The notes: a model not told the origin generated them from the letters alone. A DNA stretch of 64,000 nt from Microcystis wesenbergii NRERC-220 (GCF_032027425.1 NZ_JAVSJA010000001.1:3670001-3734000); one strand, 5' to 3'; counted from the stretch's first letter, positions 44,947 through 53,922 are shown. Made by a program: numbers and translations.

Positions 44947-46263
44947 CTCAAGGGGTGACAGAAAGGTTAAAGAGCTTGCTTGATAAGGCTCATAGCCGTT
45001 AACCCTTTGGAGAAATAAGGGTTTTTCTGGGGTTTGAGGCGTATCAAAGAAAGGGCAAGTTCCGAAAAAATATCCATCGACTCAACCCAAAAAGTACCAT
45101 AAGTCCCTATCCAAAAATCACTATGTCTTTCAGCAGAACGATTAGATTCTTTGAGGCGACAAATATAAACACGGTGGGGTAAAATATTGAGTTGTTGACC
45201 CCGTATTGTATTTAAAGAATAGGCGATAGCAATTAATAAAACAAGAGCTAAAAAACGCGGTTCGCTAACTTTAGTTTTCTCGATATTATAACCTCCCGTT
45301 TTACAATCTTTGAACATTGCTTCAATGCCAAAACGAGATTCATATAAATTTAAAGTCTCATCCAAAGAGTCAAGATTAGTAAGAAGATACCAAGGAGCTT
45401 CGGCTGGTTTACTACGGTAGCGTCTTTTCCAGCGAGTGGCCAAATTAAAAGGGCCAAGTTTATGAGCAGATGTATGATAAATATCCGAAAAAAAATGCTG
45501 AGTCCCCGGTTGAATATCTAGAGCTTTTAGAGGTTGATAGTTTTCTTCACCTGATAATAGCAAAGATGTTCCCTTCTTTTGTCTCAGAATAAAGGCTATC
45601 CCCTTTTCGTCTAGCCACTTTCCTAGTTGAACACTGTGAAATTCTCGGTCGCCTATCACGACAACTGGGTAGGATTTCAAAAATTTTAATACCGGCTTGA
45701 GAAAGTTTTTTTGGTTCCCTAAATTACTGCTTCCTTGTTTATCTAACAATATCCAGTACACAGGTAACGCCCTTTTTCCACAAATAACACTAGCTACAAA
45801 CAAATTTCTTCCTTTCCAATCTGTTCGGTCAATTACCAATAATAGATGTCCCAGATGCTTAAGTTTTTTCAGTTTTCTTCTTTGATGTCGATTTTTATTT
45901 TTTTCGCTAAACTCTTGCTTAATAATGTGTTTAATTAGCGGAAACCATAACAATTTTACACTTAATTGCGGTAACTTGAGAAACCTTTGTAAATTTCTTC
46001 TTCTGCTTTCAAAGGTAATTGGTTGGGGAAATAAGGCGGCCAATCTCTCCAATTGTACTGTTCTATGGCTTTGTAGGAGCAGTATAAGAATTTGTAGAGT
46101 CAGATATTGTGCTTGTGTCAAGCTGGCTTGTAAACAGGCCTGATAGAATGATGGTAACATATTGAAATTTTGGGTGGTTGTCTCAACCACTCTATTTCTT
46201 TTGGGTTCATTTGGCTAGAGTCTTTATCTTGATTACCTTTGAACCCCTTTGTCACCCCTTGAG
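44947..46263 (-). mobile_element. Complete IS4-family insertion sequence, 1317 bp
   Basis: Bounded by perfect 14-base inverted repeats CTCAAGGGGTGACA (44947-44960) and TGTCACCCCTTGAG (46250-46263) and by 9-base direct duplications GTTTCTTCG. It carries one intact transposase gene. It has inserted in the type IIG gene just after the nuclease motif, splitting it at codon 97. The perfect ends and exact duplication suggest a recent event. Confidence 0.9.
44967..46190 (-). CDS. IS4-family transposase
   Basis: A 407-residue DDE transposase. D121 (VIDRTDWKG), D181 (VIGDREFHS) and E290 form the catalytic triad; the C-terminal signature YESRFGIEAMFKDCK fits the Y-(2)-R-(3)-E-(6)-K motif of the IS4 family. 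The reading frame is intact and fills the IS from 20 bases inside its left end. The first residues are MVETTTQNFNMLP. Confidence 0.93.
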   Translation of the reverse strand: MVETTTQNFNMLPSFYQACLQASLTQAQYLTLQILILLLQSHRTVQLERLAALFPQPITFESRRRNLQRFLKLPQLSVKLLWFPLIKHIIKQEFSEKNKNRHQRRKLKKLKHLGHLLLVIDRTDWKGRNLFVASVICGKRALPVYWILLDKQGSSNLGNQKNFLKPVLKFLKSYPVVVIGDREFHSVQLGKWLDEKGIAFILRQKKGTSLLLSGEENYQPLKALDIQPGTQHFFSDIYHTSAHKLGPFNLATRWKRRYRSKPAEAPWYLLTNLDSLDETLNLYESRFGIEAMFKDCKTGGYNIEKTKVSEPRFLALVLLIAIAYSLNTIRGQQLNILPHRVYICRLKESNRSAERHSDFWIGTYGTFWVESMDIFSELALSLIRLKPQKNPYFSKGLTAMSLIKQAL

Positions 46264-46552
46264 GTTTCTTCGTCTCAAAAATCACCCCCACTGGACTTTT
46301 AACATCCTGGTTATTATGAATCACCAGATCGATGCGCTCTTTTGTATTGATAAAATAGCGATCGGTATAATAGGTATTTTTTAAAAAATCTATCAGCAAA
46401 TTTTTATTAAACTCTTCCGACTTTTTGCTGTCACATTGCTCCAACAAGCGCGTTAAATTAGCTTGAAAAACCTGAATTGTTTCAGTATCAGGCTTGATTT
46501 TTAAGTACACCCGATTTAAGGTTTGCTTGAGTTCTCGCTTATTGACAATCAT
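46264..46552 (-). pseudogene. Type IIG restriction enzyme, N-terminal nuclease fragment
   Basis: About 97 codons remain before the IS: MIVNKRELKQTLNRVYLKIK and on to ERIDLVIHNN and GVIFETKKP. D75 and E93-T-K95 form a PD-(D/E)XK nuclease motif. Beyond this the frame reads into the IS (QGVTKGFKG) and stops. Joined at the 9-base duplication, the frame continues without a gap into the fragment at 41440-44937, giving a protein of about 1250 residues. Confidence 0.8.
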
Positions 46553-46726
46553 AAAAGTTTACCTCTAGGGAAACTACCGATTAATTTTAATTATAGCATT
46601 GCCAAATGATCGGTTAAAATAGAAGGATAAAAGTTGCAATCGAGGTCAATCCGTCAAAGTAAGTAATTTCTAACAGCAATGGGGCAAAAATCCCCCATCA
46701 CAGCGTAGCTTGACGGGGGGAGTATG

Positions 46727-47470
46727 TCACTGTTGCAATGCTTTTAAGAAGCGTCCCATAGTGGCAAATAAACCGGACTTTTTGGCTTTATTAGCAGGAT
46801 TAGAACTATCATTAGGATTATTACTAGAAGCTTTCAGAATCAGATTTTCTAAAGCTTCGCCCATGGGTTTAGTGGATTGTTCAGAAATTAACTCATAACC
46901 GTCTTCTTTTTCGAGCCAAACTTGCCACAAGGAAGGATAGGAACGATACACAATCGCCGATTCCAAGGGACGAAAATAATAACAACTTTCTAGGGTACTT
47001 AAAAATCTTTCTCGCAATTGTCGGGCTGCGTAACCGATACCCACCACCGATACATCTTCCAATTGGGGAATCAGAAGAACTACGGGGCGATCTTCGGCCA
47101 GGTAACAGAGTTTTTCTACGGAATTAATCTCAACCGAGGAGGGGCAAACAACTAAAAAAACTTCATCTTCGGGCTTAATTTTGTTTTCGATGGGAATAAA
47201 ACGACTACCTAAATCTCCCAGTTGAAAAACTGTTTCTCCCCAATCCCGTCGAGCTAACATGGCGGCTCCAGTATCGGGAAAAATTACCCTTAAACCAGAA
47301 CCATAACTGTCAAAAATAGAGGTAAAATCAAGGGCTAAAGCTTGCGCTTGCAGGGCAATTTCTGGGATAACTAATTCCACTTGTATGCGTCTAGCTCCCG
47401 ATTCTAGAGCCAGTTGAGCGGCGGCTTTTGCTTGCAGGATTGTTTCTTCTAGGGAATTGGGTAGGGTCAT
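46727..47470 (-). CDS. DUF1995-family protein
   Basis: A 247-residue cyanobacterial and plastid-lineage protein of the DUF1995 family; plant relatives (LPA3-like) help photosystem assembly. Motifs are QAKAAAQLALESGARRIQVE, IFPDTGAAMLARRDWG, DEVFLVVCPSSVEINSVEKL and RPVVLLIPQLEDVSVVGIG. The C-terminal 40 residues are a low-complexity Asn/Ser/Lys linker and a short helix. Function in photosystem biogenesis is inferred only from the family. Confidence 0.8.
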   Translation of the reverse strand: MTLPNSLEETILQAKAAAQLALESGARRIQVELVIPEIALQAQALALDFTSIFDSYGSGLRVIFPDTGAAMLARRDWGETVFQLGDLGSRFIPIENKIKPEDEVFLVVCPSSVEINSVEKLCYLAEDRPVVLLIPQLEDVSVVGIGYAARQLRERFLSTLESCYYFRPLESAIVYRSYPSLWQVWLEKEDGYELISEQSTKPMGEALENLILKASSNNPNDSSNPANKAKKSGLFATMGRFLKALQQ

Positions 47471-47562
47471 TTCAGTAATCAGTTATCAGTGAGCAGTTAT
47501 CAGTGACTACCTCTGGTCGTCGGTGGCTTAAAATCAGAAAGATTTTAATTTTTATAAAAGGC

Positions 47563-47730
47563 AGGGTTGATTCATAGTAGGGTTGATTCATAGTAGGGTT
47601 GATTCATAGTAGGGTTGATTCATAGTAGGGTTGATTCATAGTAGGGTTGATTCATAGTAGGGTTGATTCATAGTAGGGTTGATTCATAGTAGGGTTGATT
47701 CATAGTAGGGTTGATTCATGAATCAACCCT
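47563..47730. repeat. Perfect 16-bp tandem array ending in a palindrome
   Basis: Nine exact 16-base units AGGGTTGATTCATAGT start at 47563, followed by a tenth that turns into its own inverse, ATGAATCAACCCT, at 47707-47730. The spacer between the DUF1995 gene and the next gene is otherwise empty (384 bases). Perfect identity implies recent expansion. Confidence 0.9.
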
Positions 47731-47854
47731 ACCCTTAATAGATGAAGTGTGACGGGATTTGGCATCATCCCCAGCATTAAGATAAATCCTATAAGATATT
47801 TTTAGTTTTTAACAAGAAAATTCGGTAATCGGGGAAAAGGTGAGGAGAGAAAGC

Positions 47855-48127
47855 TTAGGAAAGCTGATAGGAGCCGTGACGTTGGGCATAATAATCGAGA
47901 ATTGCCGTGACCAGAGCGCGATCGCTTTCCTGAAAAGCCTCGGTATAGTTAATTTCTAAACTACCGATCTGACTTTGATGATAATCGAATTGTTGGAACT
48001 GCTGGGGAGTGAGATGGGTTTCGACCCCCTGAACCTGTTCTAAATGGCTGGCTAACTCCCGATAGATAGCCAAGGGCATTCGCGGATAAATAATGGTTTG
48101 TTTTTGTTGAATAGCAATCGATCGCAC
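47855..48127 (-). CDS. Small conserved protein of unknown function
   Basis: A 90-residue soluble protein: YPRMPLAIYRELASHLEQVQ, GVETHLTPQQFQQFDYHQSQ, then a final AILDYYAQRHG. No domain recognised. It lies 5 bases after the stop of the lipoprotein gene on the same strand, so the two may be cotranscribed. Confidence 0.65.
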   Translation of the reverse strand: MRSIAIQQKQTIIYPRMPLAIYRELASHLEQVQGVETHLTPQQFQQFDYHQSQIGSLEINYTEAFQESDRALVTAILDYYAQRHGSYQLS

Positions 48128-48132
48128 GGGTT

Positions 48133-48906
48133 TTATTCTCCTGATTCGGAAATATTATAGCTGATCGAGGCTTGCGGTGCGGCCGGTTCGGGGACACCAT
48201 CCCCTAGGCGACGGGTAATAGTTTGACCGTATTGTTCTAAGACAATATAGGGATTATCGGGATTAGTATCGATCGCTTTAACTAAAATTAAACCATTAGA
48301 GAGGGTAGAACCGGGGGTAACTCGACGTTCCGTGGCTTCTCCAGGGGCTTTCACGATCGCCATAGGACTGGTAGGCAACCGGATGATGCCCAATACTTGC
48401 ACTGCTGCCGCTTCCGTTGGTTGCGGTGGCGGCGGCGGCGCTTTAACTATCGGTCCTCTGGGAGTGGCACGATTACCTCCTGGTGCAGGTGCGGCGGCGG
48501 GACGATTACCTCCTGGTGCAGGTGCGGCTGCCGGACGATTACCTCCTGGTGCAGGTGCGCCAGTGGCCGCTGGAGTCTCAGCTGGGGGTTTTTCTTCCTC
48601 TGTAATCGTAATATTGGGCTGCAGAGGCAAAATAGCGAAGGGATCGCTGCGACCGCGGTTAATTTCTGCCCGTTTTTGGTCGGGATCGGTGGCGGGAATT
48701 AATCCAGCTACCCTTGGGGTGGCTGGTTCGGTGGCTGGTTGCACAGCACCGCTAAAGGCAGGAGGTGGGGCAGCCGGGGGACTAGGAGAGGGGGTGGGGG
48801 TTTCTTGGGTAATCGGTGGGGATTGATTAGCTTGGTCAGAAGCTGGACATCCCACCAACAATAGAGCAACACTCCCCACCGATAGGATTAGCGGCAATTT
48901 TTTCAT
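48133..48906 (-). CDS. Proline-rich lipoprotein with APAPGGNRPAA repeats
   Basis: A 257-residue exported lipoprotein: signal MKKLPLILSVGSVALLLVGC with C20 as the lipid site. A long Pro/Ala linker follows, with three near-identical units APAPGGNRPAA at residues about 118-150. The C-terminal 80 residues (VLGIIRLPTSPMAIVKAPGE; LILVKAIDTNPDNPYIVLEQ) resemble a small beta domain such as that of PilP-like pilotin proteins, but weakly. The repeats are exact in DNA and could change copy number. Confidence 0.75.
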   Translation of the reverse strand: MKKLPLILSVGSVALLLVGCPASDQANQSPPITQETPTPSPSPPAAPPPAFSGAVQPATEPATPRVAGLIPATDPDQKRAEINRGRSDPFAILPLQPNITITEEEKPPAETPAATGAPAPGGNRPAAAPAPGGNRPAAAPAPGGNRATPRGPIVKAPPPPPQPTEAAAVQVLGIIRLPTSPMAIVKAPGEATERRVTPGSTLSNGLILVKAIDTNPDNPYIVLEQYGQTITRRLGDGVPEPAAPQASISYNISESGE

Positions 48907-49034
48907 GGGAAAACAAAGACAAAATAGCCCTGAATGATAACTTTAGATACTAACATAACATTTGTTTCCCAGAAATCTAGGCAGACCATAGGGGGAAAGT
49001 CAGGAGCTTGAAGCTTGACCCCGCTAGTCCGGTT

Positions 49035-50780
49035 TTAATACTGACCACCAGATTTGCGATGACCGACGGCGGTGACACCGTTACTATCCAAAACTTGACC
49101 TCGCTCGACGGTAGCATAGACTAACCAGCGATCGCCGCAGGGTTGTCGCTCTTTGACCGTACACTCTAGATAGGCGAGACTTTCGCTTAAAATCAGACAG
49201 CCATTTTCCCCGACTTGGGTTTCTAATCCCGTAAAGACATCGCCGCCAGATTTGATGCAATTGGAAAAATGGCGGCGTAAATTGCGCCCTTCCTTGAGAA
49301 TATTCAAGGTGAAGACGGTTCCGGAGTTAATTAGGCGATCGGCTGCTTGTTCGTCAGCAACGGCGATAATTAGCCCCGGGGGGTTAAAACTGGCTTGGGA
49401 TACCCAAGAGGTCAAGAAACCAGCATGATCCTCGCCCTGGCGAGTGGTGAGAACAGAGAGGGAACCGACGATCCGACCAACGGCCTGGGCAGTGCGATCG
49501 ATTTGTGTTTCGGTCATTCCCTGTTGGGGAACTCGCAATTTTTTGGTTTTTTTCAAGGTCTGGGCGAAGGTTTCTCCGGCTGAATAACCTGCTTGTAAAC
49601 TGCTTTCTGTGGGGCTAAAACGCACGCGCAAGGATTCAAAACCGAGGCGATAATTGGCATCTTTGAGTTTAGTTTCAATTAAATCTACAGCTTCTCCACT
49701 CCAACCGTAGGAACCAAAAACCCCAGCTAATTTAGTTTTTGCTGCCGTGGAAAGAACGATTCCTAAAGCGGTTTGAATCTGGGTAGGAGCGTGACCGGCT
49801 AAGGTGGGAGAACCGATAATAAATCCGTCACAATTTTCGAGCGCTTGACCAATTTCGGCGGGGGTGGCAAACTCACAATTGATTGATTCTACGGCCAGAT
49901 CATTTTCTAATAATCCTCGTTCGATCGAGCGGGCCAGGGTGGCAGTATTTCCGTAGGCAGAAGCATATAATAAGGCCACTTGTAGGGGTCGAGTTTTTTG
50001 TTCTTGACACCAATAGCGATAATCGTGGGCAAGACGACTAAGACTATAACGAATTATCGGACCGTGGGCGGGTGCATAATATTGGGCGGTAAATTCTTTA
50101 ATTTTGTCGAGGGCTGTTTCTACCGGTTTGGATTGCACGGCATGGAGACAATCAAAATAATAACGACGATCTGCGTCTAATTGTTTCCAATTTTTATCCC
50201 AAATATCGTCACTGCACAGATGCACACTAAAGAATTTATCGCTGTATAAAATTTGGGTTTTTTGGTCAAAAGTGCAGATACCATCAGGCCAGCGCGGCGT
50301 AGGAACATTAATAAAACTTAGTTGATGACCTTGCCCTAAATCAAGGATTTCATCGGTTCGTATGCCCAAAATTTGTGCATCGGTCAAGGCATTTTTAAGG
50401 GTATTGACGGCAGATTTAGAACAGAGGATGGTGATTTGATGGGTTTCGGCTAATAATGCCTTTAAAGTGACGATACGATTGGGATTAACGTGACTGAGAA
50501 TCAGATAATCGAGACGATGTAAGGGGATATATTGACGAATTTCTTCTAAATAAATTTCGGTGAAGGATTCTCCAGGAGGATCGATTAAGGCAGTTTTATC
50601 GCCCCGGATAAGATAGGAATTAGCGGTGGTTCCCCGTTGACGACCATATTCTATTTCAAATTTTAATCTGTCCCAAGTACGGGAGCGAAAAACCCAAGTT
50701 TGATCGGCAATTTCTGCGCTTTGAACATCGCGGGGGCGATTATTGATAGCAGGATTGGGAATTAAAGTATTAGTGGTCAT
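49035..50780 (-). CDS. flv2: Diflavin flavoprotein Flv2
   Basis: A 581-residue A-type diflavin protein: N-terminal metallo-beta-lactamase-like domain, flavodoxin domain (LLYASAYGNTATLARSIERG) and C-terminal flavin reductase domain. The diiron motif is non-canonical: residues 97-102 are HVNPNR instead of HxExDH. In Synechocystis, Flv2 shows such substitutions while Flv4 is canonical, so this is Flv2. With Flv4 and the middle gene it forms the photosystem II photoprotection operon. It is the last gene of the operon, behind a heptamer array at 50806-50864 and an ATAACTG array. Confidence 0.9.
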   Translation of the reverse strand: MTTNTLIPNPAINNRPRDVQSAEIADQTWVFRSRTWDRLKFEIEYGRQRGTTANSYLIRGDKTALIDPPGESFTEIYLEEIRQYIPLHRLDYLILSHVNPNRIVTLKALLAETHQITILCSKSAVNTLKNALTDAQILGIRTDEILDLGQGHQLSFINVPTPRWPDGICTFDQKTQILYSDKFFSVHLCSDDIWDKNWKQLDADRRYYFDCLHAVQSKPVETALDKIKEFTAQYYAPAHGPIIRYSLSRLAHDYRYWCQEQKTRPLQVALLYASAYGNTATLARSIERGLLENDLAVESINCEFATPAEIGQALENCDGFIIGSPTLAGHAPTQIQTALGIVLSTAAKTKLAGVFGSYGWSGEAVDLIETKLKDANYRLGFESLRVRFSPTESSLQAGYSAGETFAQTLKKTKKLRVPQQGMTETQIDRTAQAVGRIVGSLSVLTTRQGEDHAGFLTSWVSQASFNPPGLIIAVADEQAADRLINSGTVFTLNILKEGRNLRRHFSNCIKSGGDVFTGLETQVGENGCLILSESLAYLECTVKERQPCGDRWLVYATVERGQVLDSNGVTAVGHRKSGGQY

Positions 50781-50805
50781 AATTGTTAATTTAGTTGTTA
50801 GTTGT

Positions 50806-50864
50806 TGGGTGTGGGGTGTGGGGTGTGGGGTGTGGGGTGTGGGGTGTGGGGTGTGGGGTGTGGG
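50806..50864. repeat. GGGTGTG heptamer array in the flv2 leader
   Basis: About eight GGGTGTG units lie 25 bases before the flv2 start codon, on the opposite strand from the gene. They occupy the place of the normal leader between the middle gene and flv2. Confidence 0.8.
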
Positions 50865-50943
50865 AGGAGTGAGGTTTTAGAGTTTTAGTTGAAATTACTC
50901 TATCTCCCCATTACCCTATTCCCCCATTTTCCTATCCCCTTCT

Positions 50944-51026
50944 AACTGATAACTGATAACTGATAACTGATAACTGATAACTGATAACTGATAACTGATA
51001 ACTGATAACTGATAACTGATAACTGA
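50944..51026. repeat. ATAACTG heptamer array after the middle gene
   Basis: Twelve near-exact ATAACTG units directly abut the stop codon of the PsiE-like gene. A second, shorter array of the same motif lies at 51620-51669. Confidence 0.85.
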
Positions 51027-51527
51027 CTAAATTTTGCTGTTTATTTCAGTTAATTCTTTAACTAAATGTTGACGATAACGTTCAGAAACTTTTTGTTCGG
51101 GATCGATACCTTCAAAGGTGGGAGGAAGCCAAACTCTTAACACCATTAAGGCACCGAGAACTATTAGAAAAGCACAGGCGGCTAATACTTGTGTCCAATT
51201 AGTTTCTAGGACTCCTCTGACAATTAATTCTCGCAAAACCGAGACGATAGAAACTTCGACGGCAACACCGATAGAAACTCGTTTTTCTTGCAAATAAATA
51301 ATCAACAATCGGAACAATTCTACTAGAATCAAGAGGAATAAAATATCGGCGGTAATAATCCGAAATTGAATCGGTGGCAGCAGCGACATAAACATTTCTC
51401 TGACTTCTAACACCATGAAGCTAAATAAACCGATACAGAGAGAAATGACAATTAAATCTTGAATTGTTTCTAAGACTTGCACTACTCGCACCATCATTGG
51501 GGAAGGTTTTTTAATTGGTTCGTACAT
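51027..51527 (-). CDS. PsiE-like membrane protein, Sll0218 position in the flv operon
   Basis: A 166-residue protein with four hydrophobic segments (LIVISLCIGLFSFMVLEV; ILFLLILVELFRLLIIYL and two more). I used ATG 51527, which has TAGGAGC seven bases upstream; a longer frame exists only because the upstream ATAACTG array is open. It resembles phosphate-starvation PsiE-type proteins. In Synechocystis the flv4-sll0218-flv2 operon has a membrane protein here that stabilises photosystem II; this gene is in the same position. Confidence 0.8.
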   Translation of the reverse strand: MYEPIKKPSPMMVRVVQVLETIQDLIVISLCIGLFSFMVLEVREMFMSLLPPIQFRIITADILFLLILVELFRLLIIYLQEKRVSIGVAVEVSIVSVLRELIVRGVLETNWTQVLAACAFLIVLGALMVLRVWLPPTFEGIDPEQKVSERYRQHLVKELTEINSKI

Positions 51528-51619
51528 TTTATTGCTCCTAAAATTGATAAAATTTGGTGTTAGGAAAGTGGGGAAGTAGGGTGATGGGAAGAATAAATAA
51601 AAATAATCTCCTGCCTCCT

Positions 51620-51669
51620 GATAACTGATAACTGATAACTGATAACTGATAACTGATAACTGATAACTG
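51620..51669. repeat. ATAACTG heptamer array in the flv4-PsiE spacer
   Basis: Seven or so ATAACTG units directly abut the stop codon of flv4 at 51670. The spacer also holds a short GGGGAAGT-like segment. Confidence 0.8.
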
Positions 51670-53394
51670 TTAATAATGATTGCCAACTTTGCGATGATGA
51701 ACAGCAGTTAAGGTATCTAAACGAGCAACTCGTCCGGTATTAACGGTACAATAAACTACCCAATGATCGCCGCAATCTAAACGACTGGTGACTTCACATT
51801 CTATGTAAGCTAAGGCATCGGCTAAAATTGGTGATCCATTGTTAGCAGTATAGGTTTTAATGCCTTCAAAACGATTGGCACCGGGAGGGAAACGCTTGAG
51901 GAAATGTTTCATTAATTTCTGATAATTATCCTCAGCCAAAACATTTAAAACAAAGGTATCGCTAGGCTGTAAAAAGGATACCATTGCCCGATCTTTGGCC
52001 ACTGCAATCGCCACACCCAAAGGATTTAAACTTGCTTGTGTCACCCAAGAGGCAACCATGGCACTAGATAAATCGGCTTTTTGGGAAGTAATTAAGTACA
52101 ATCCAGTACTAATACGACCTAAAGCTTTTTCTAAGTCGTTGTTAATCGACTTAATTTGTTTAATCGTTTTTTCTCGGCTTAACCATTGGCCGAGGTCGGT
52201 TCCTGCTTCATCGGCAATCAAATCGAGGGATTGATTGGAATTGTCTTTAACTAAAAGAGGAGGAAAAGCTTCGATCGACCCGATTTCCTGTAATTTATTT
52301 CTTAAGGGAAAAATTGGTTCATCTTCCCCACCTCCTGACTCAAATAATCCTACCGCTTGTTTGCCATTAATTGAAGCAAGAATCGTGCTTAAAATCGTCT
52401 GGTTAATCGGGGAAGATTGGGGAGGCATTCCGATGACAACTCCCTTAGATTGATTGATCAATTCTCTGACTTCGTGGGGATCAGCATTATTCATATCGAC
52501 TAATTCTGTCACCACATCAGTTTTGGTCAAACCCTGACTGATCATAGTAGCTAAATGTTCGCTTTGTCCGTAATCTTGGGTAAAAAATACAGCCACTAAA
52601 GTATCGGCAGAAGTTTGTTCTTGACTCCAAGTTTGATAGCGTCCCACCCAATCAGAAATATGGTGTTTTAATAGGGGACCGTGACCGGTGGCAATGAGAT
52701 TAATCTCAAATTTCTCGATTCTTTTAATCGCCCCTAAAACCGAACGGGCATTCGGTCGCATCAGACAGTCATAATAGGTTTGAAAATCGGCTTCTAGCAG
52801 GTCTTTTTCTCGATCGTAGGTTTGATCATCGCAAAAGTGCATTCCGAAGGCATCACAGGTAAAAAGGGTGGCAGTTTTAGCATCAAAAGTGAAGATAGTA
52901 TCAGGCCAATGAAGATTAGGGGCTGAAACAAATTCTAAGACATGACCATTACCTAAATCTAAAGTATCACCACTTTTAATGATTAACTGTTTAAAGGGTC
53001 TGTGTACCATGTTTTCCAGGAATTGCATGGCAACTTTTGCCCCAACTACGGTAACTTCTGGGACTAATTCCAAAACCTCTTTGACTAAACCACTGTGGTC
53101 GGGTTCAGTGTGACTGATAATTAAATAATCAAGATGATTGATGTTGATTAGTTTAGTTAATTCCTCCAGATAAAGGCGATCGAATTTGCGGTGAGATGTA
53201 TCAATTAGGGCGGTTTTTTCCCCTTGAATAACAAAAGAGTTATAAGTCGTACCGTTTTCTAAACCAAATTCGATATCAAAACGATCGCGATCCCAATCCA
53301 AACAGCGCAAGGTAAAAGTATTTTCGGCGATTTCTTGGATTTGTGTGGTTAAACGGCTGGTTTTAGCGGGTTTTGGGGTGATTAAAGCAACCAT
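51670..53394 (-). CDS. flv4: Diflavin flavoprotein Flv4
   Basis: A 574-residue diflavin protein with the canonical diiron motif H95-T-E97-P-D99-H100, a flavodoxin domain (VAVFFTQDYGQSEHLATMIS) and a flavin reductase domain with AVHHRKVGNHY at the end. Flv4 pairs with Flv2 and takes electrons from photosystem II under low CO2 and high light. First gene of the operon; the promoter should be in 53395-53600. In Synechocystis this operon is controlled by CO2 and an antisense RNA; no such RNA can be shown here. Confidence 0.92.
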   Translation of the reverse strand: MVALITPKPAKTSRLTTQIQEIAENTFTLRCLDWDRDRFDIEFGLENGTTYNSFVIQGEKTALIDTSHRKFDRLYLEELTKLININHLDYLIISHTEPDHSGLVKEVLELVPEVTVVGAKVAMQFLENMVHRPFKQLIIKSGDTLDLGNGHVLEFVSAPNLHWPDTIFTFDAKTATLFTCDAFGMHFCDDQTYDREKDLLEADFQTYYDCLMRPNARSVLGAIKRIEKFEINLIATGHGPLLKHHISDWVGRYQTWSQEQTSADTLVAVFFTQDYGQSEHLATMISQGLTKTDVVTELVDMNNADPHEVRELINQSKGVVIGMPPQSSPINQTILSTILASINGKQAVGLFESGGGEDEPIFPLRNKLQEIGSIEAFPPLLVKDNSNQSLDLIADEAGTDLGQWLSREKTIKQIKSINNDLEKALGRISTGLYLITSQKADLSSAMVASWVTQASLNPLGVAIAVAKDRAMVSFLQPSDTFVLNVLAEDNYQKLMKHFLKRFPPGANRFEGIKTYTANNGSPILADALAYIECEVTSRLDCGDHWVVYCTVNTGRVARLDTLTAVHHRKVGNHY

Positions 53395-53760
53395 AATTTC
53401 TATCTCCCACAGGATTTGATTCGGAACTGCATTTGCTTAATTCCTATGGTGACTTGCTTTCAGCGATTTGTAAAATACCAATTACTCAAGTAAATGATTA
53501 GTTAGATTTATATAACCTTTTCTCTATGGTTAAGGCTATTAATTGGAGTGCCGGCCTTGCCGAATCAAGATCTGAATACTGATTGTGCATCGTATCCACA
53601 GGTTAGCTAAGTCCTCGCCTTCACATATACACTTTTGCATATTTGTCAAGCTTTTTACACAATTCTTAATATTTATCTCGTTTTTGCTCTCTCGCTCTCC
53701 TCGGTTTTCTCGACCGAATCGCTAAAATGATTAGGGGTGTTGTGTTGCCGATGTCAGTCT
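53395..53760. promoter_or_regulatory. Upstream region of the flv4 operon
   Basis: A 366-base spacer. AT-rich sequence follows the flv4 start codon upstream, with GGAGTGCCGGCC and a pyrimidine-rich stretch (CTCTCGCTCTCCTCGG) further out. No RNA gene or operator could be identified by eye. Presumably holds the flv promoter. Confidence 0.3.
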
Positions 53761-53922
53761 ATGAGTGAACCTGTAACCCTTGAGGATATTTACCAGCTAT
53801 TCCGCGCTGGTGAAACGTTTTTTTGTCTTAAAGTCCAGAAAACGGTTTCTCCGAGAAACCCGTTTTCTCGATATTGTGGGCGATGCCCACCCTACGGTAA
53901 GATGTTCTTATGGTTGTTCTAG
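53761..53922 (+). pseudogene. Truncated start of a DUF3782-type gene
   Basis: MSEPVTLEDIYQLFRAGE is the common start of Microcystis coiled-coil DUF3782-like proteins, related to the gene at 19516. After residue about 18 the frame runs into a palindromic repeat (53837-53868) and random sequence, and stops at 53922. The coiled coil and nuclease-like domain are missing. Confidence 0.5.
53837..53868. repeat. AGAAAACGG-type palindrome, copy A
   Basis: A 32-base palindrome built on AGAAAACGG...CCGTTTTCT with inner GTTTCTC/GAGAAAC arms. Preceded by CTTAAAGTCC as in copy B at 54413-54445. It sits at the break of the DUF3782-type gene. Confidence 0.8.

Noticed and set aside
47563-47730. 16-base tandem array as a possible CRISPR or iteron origin
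   Set aside because: Units are directly adjacent with no spacers, and no replication initiator gene lies nearby. The same motif is dispersed at other intergenic sites.
48332-48826. Plus-strand Gly/Ala-rich frame of 164 codons
   Set aside because: Antisense of the Pro-rich lipoprotein gene; the lipobox signal and in-frame repeats are on the minus strand.
51528-51686. N-terminal extension of the PsiE-like protein (SYQLSVISYQ repeats)
   Set aside because: The extension is the translated ATAACTG array. ATG 51527 has a good ribosome-binding site and begins the conserved part.
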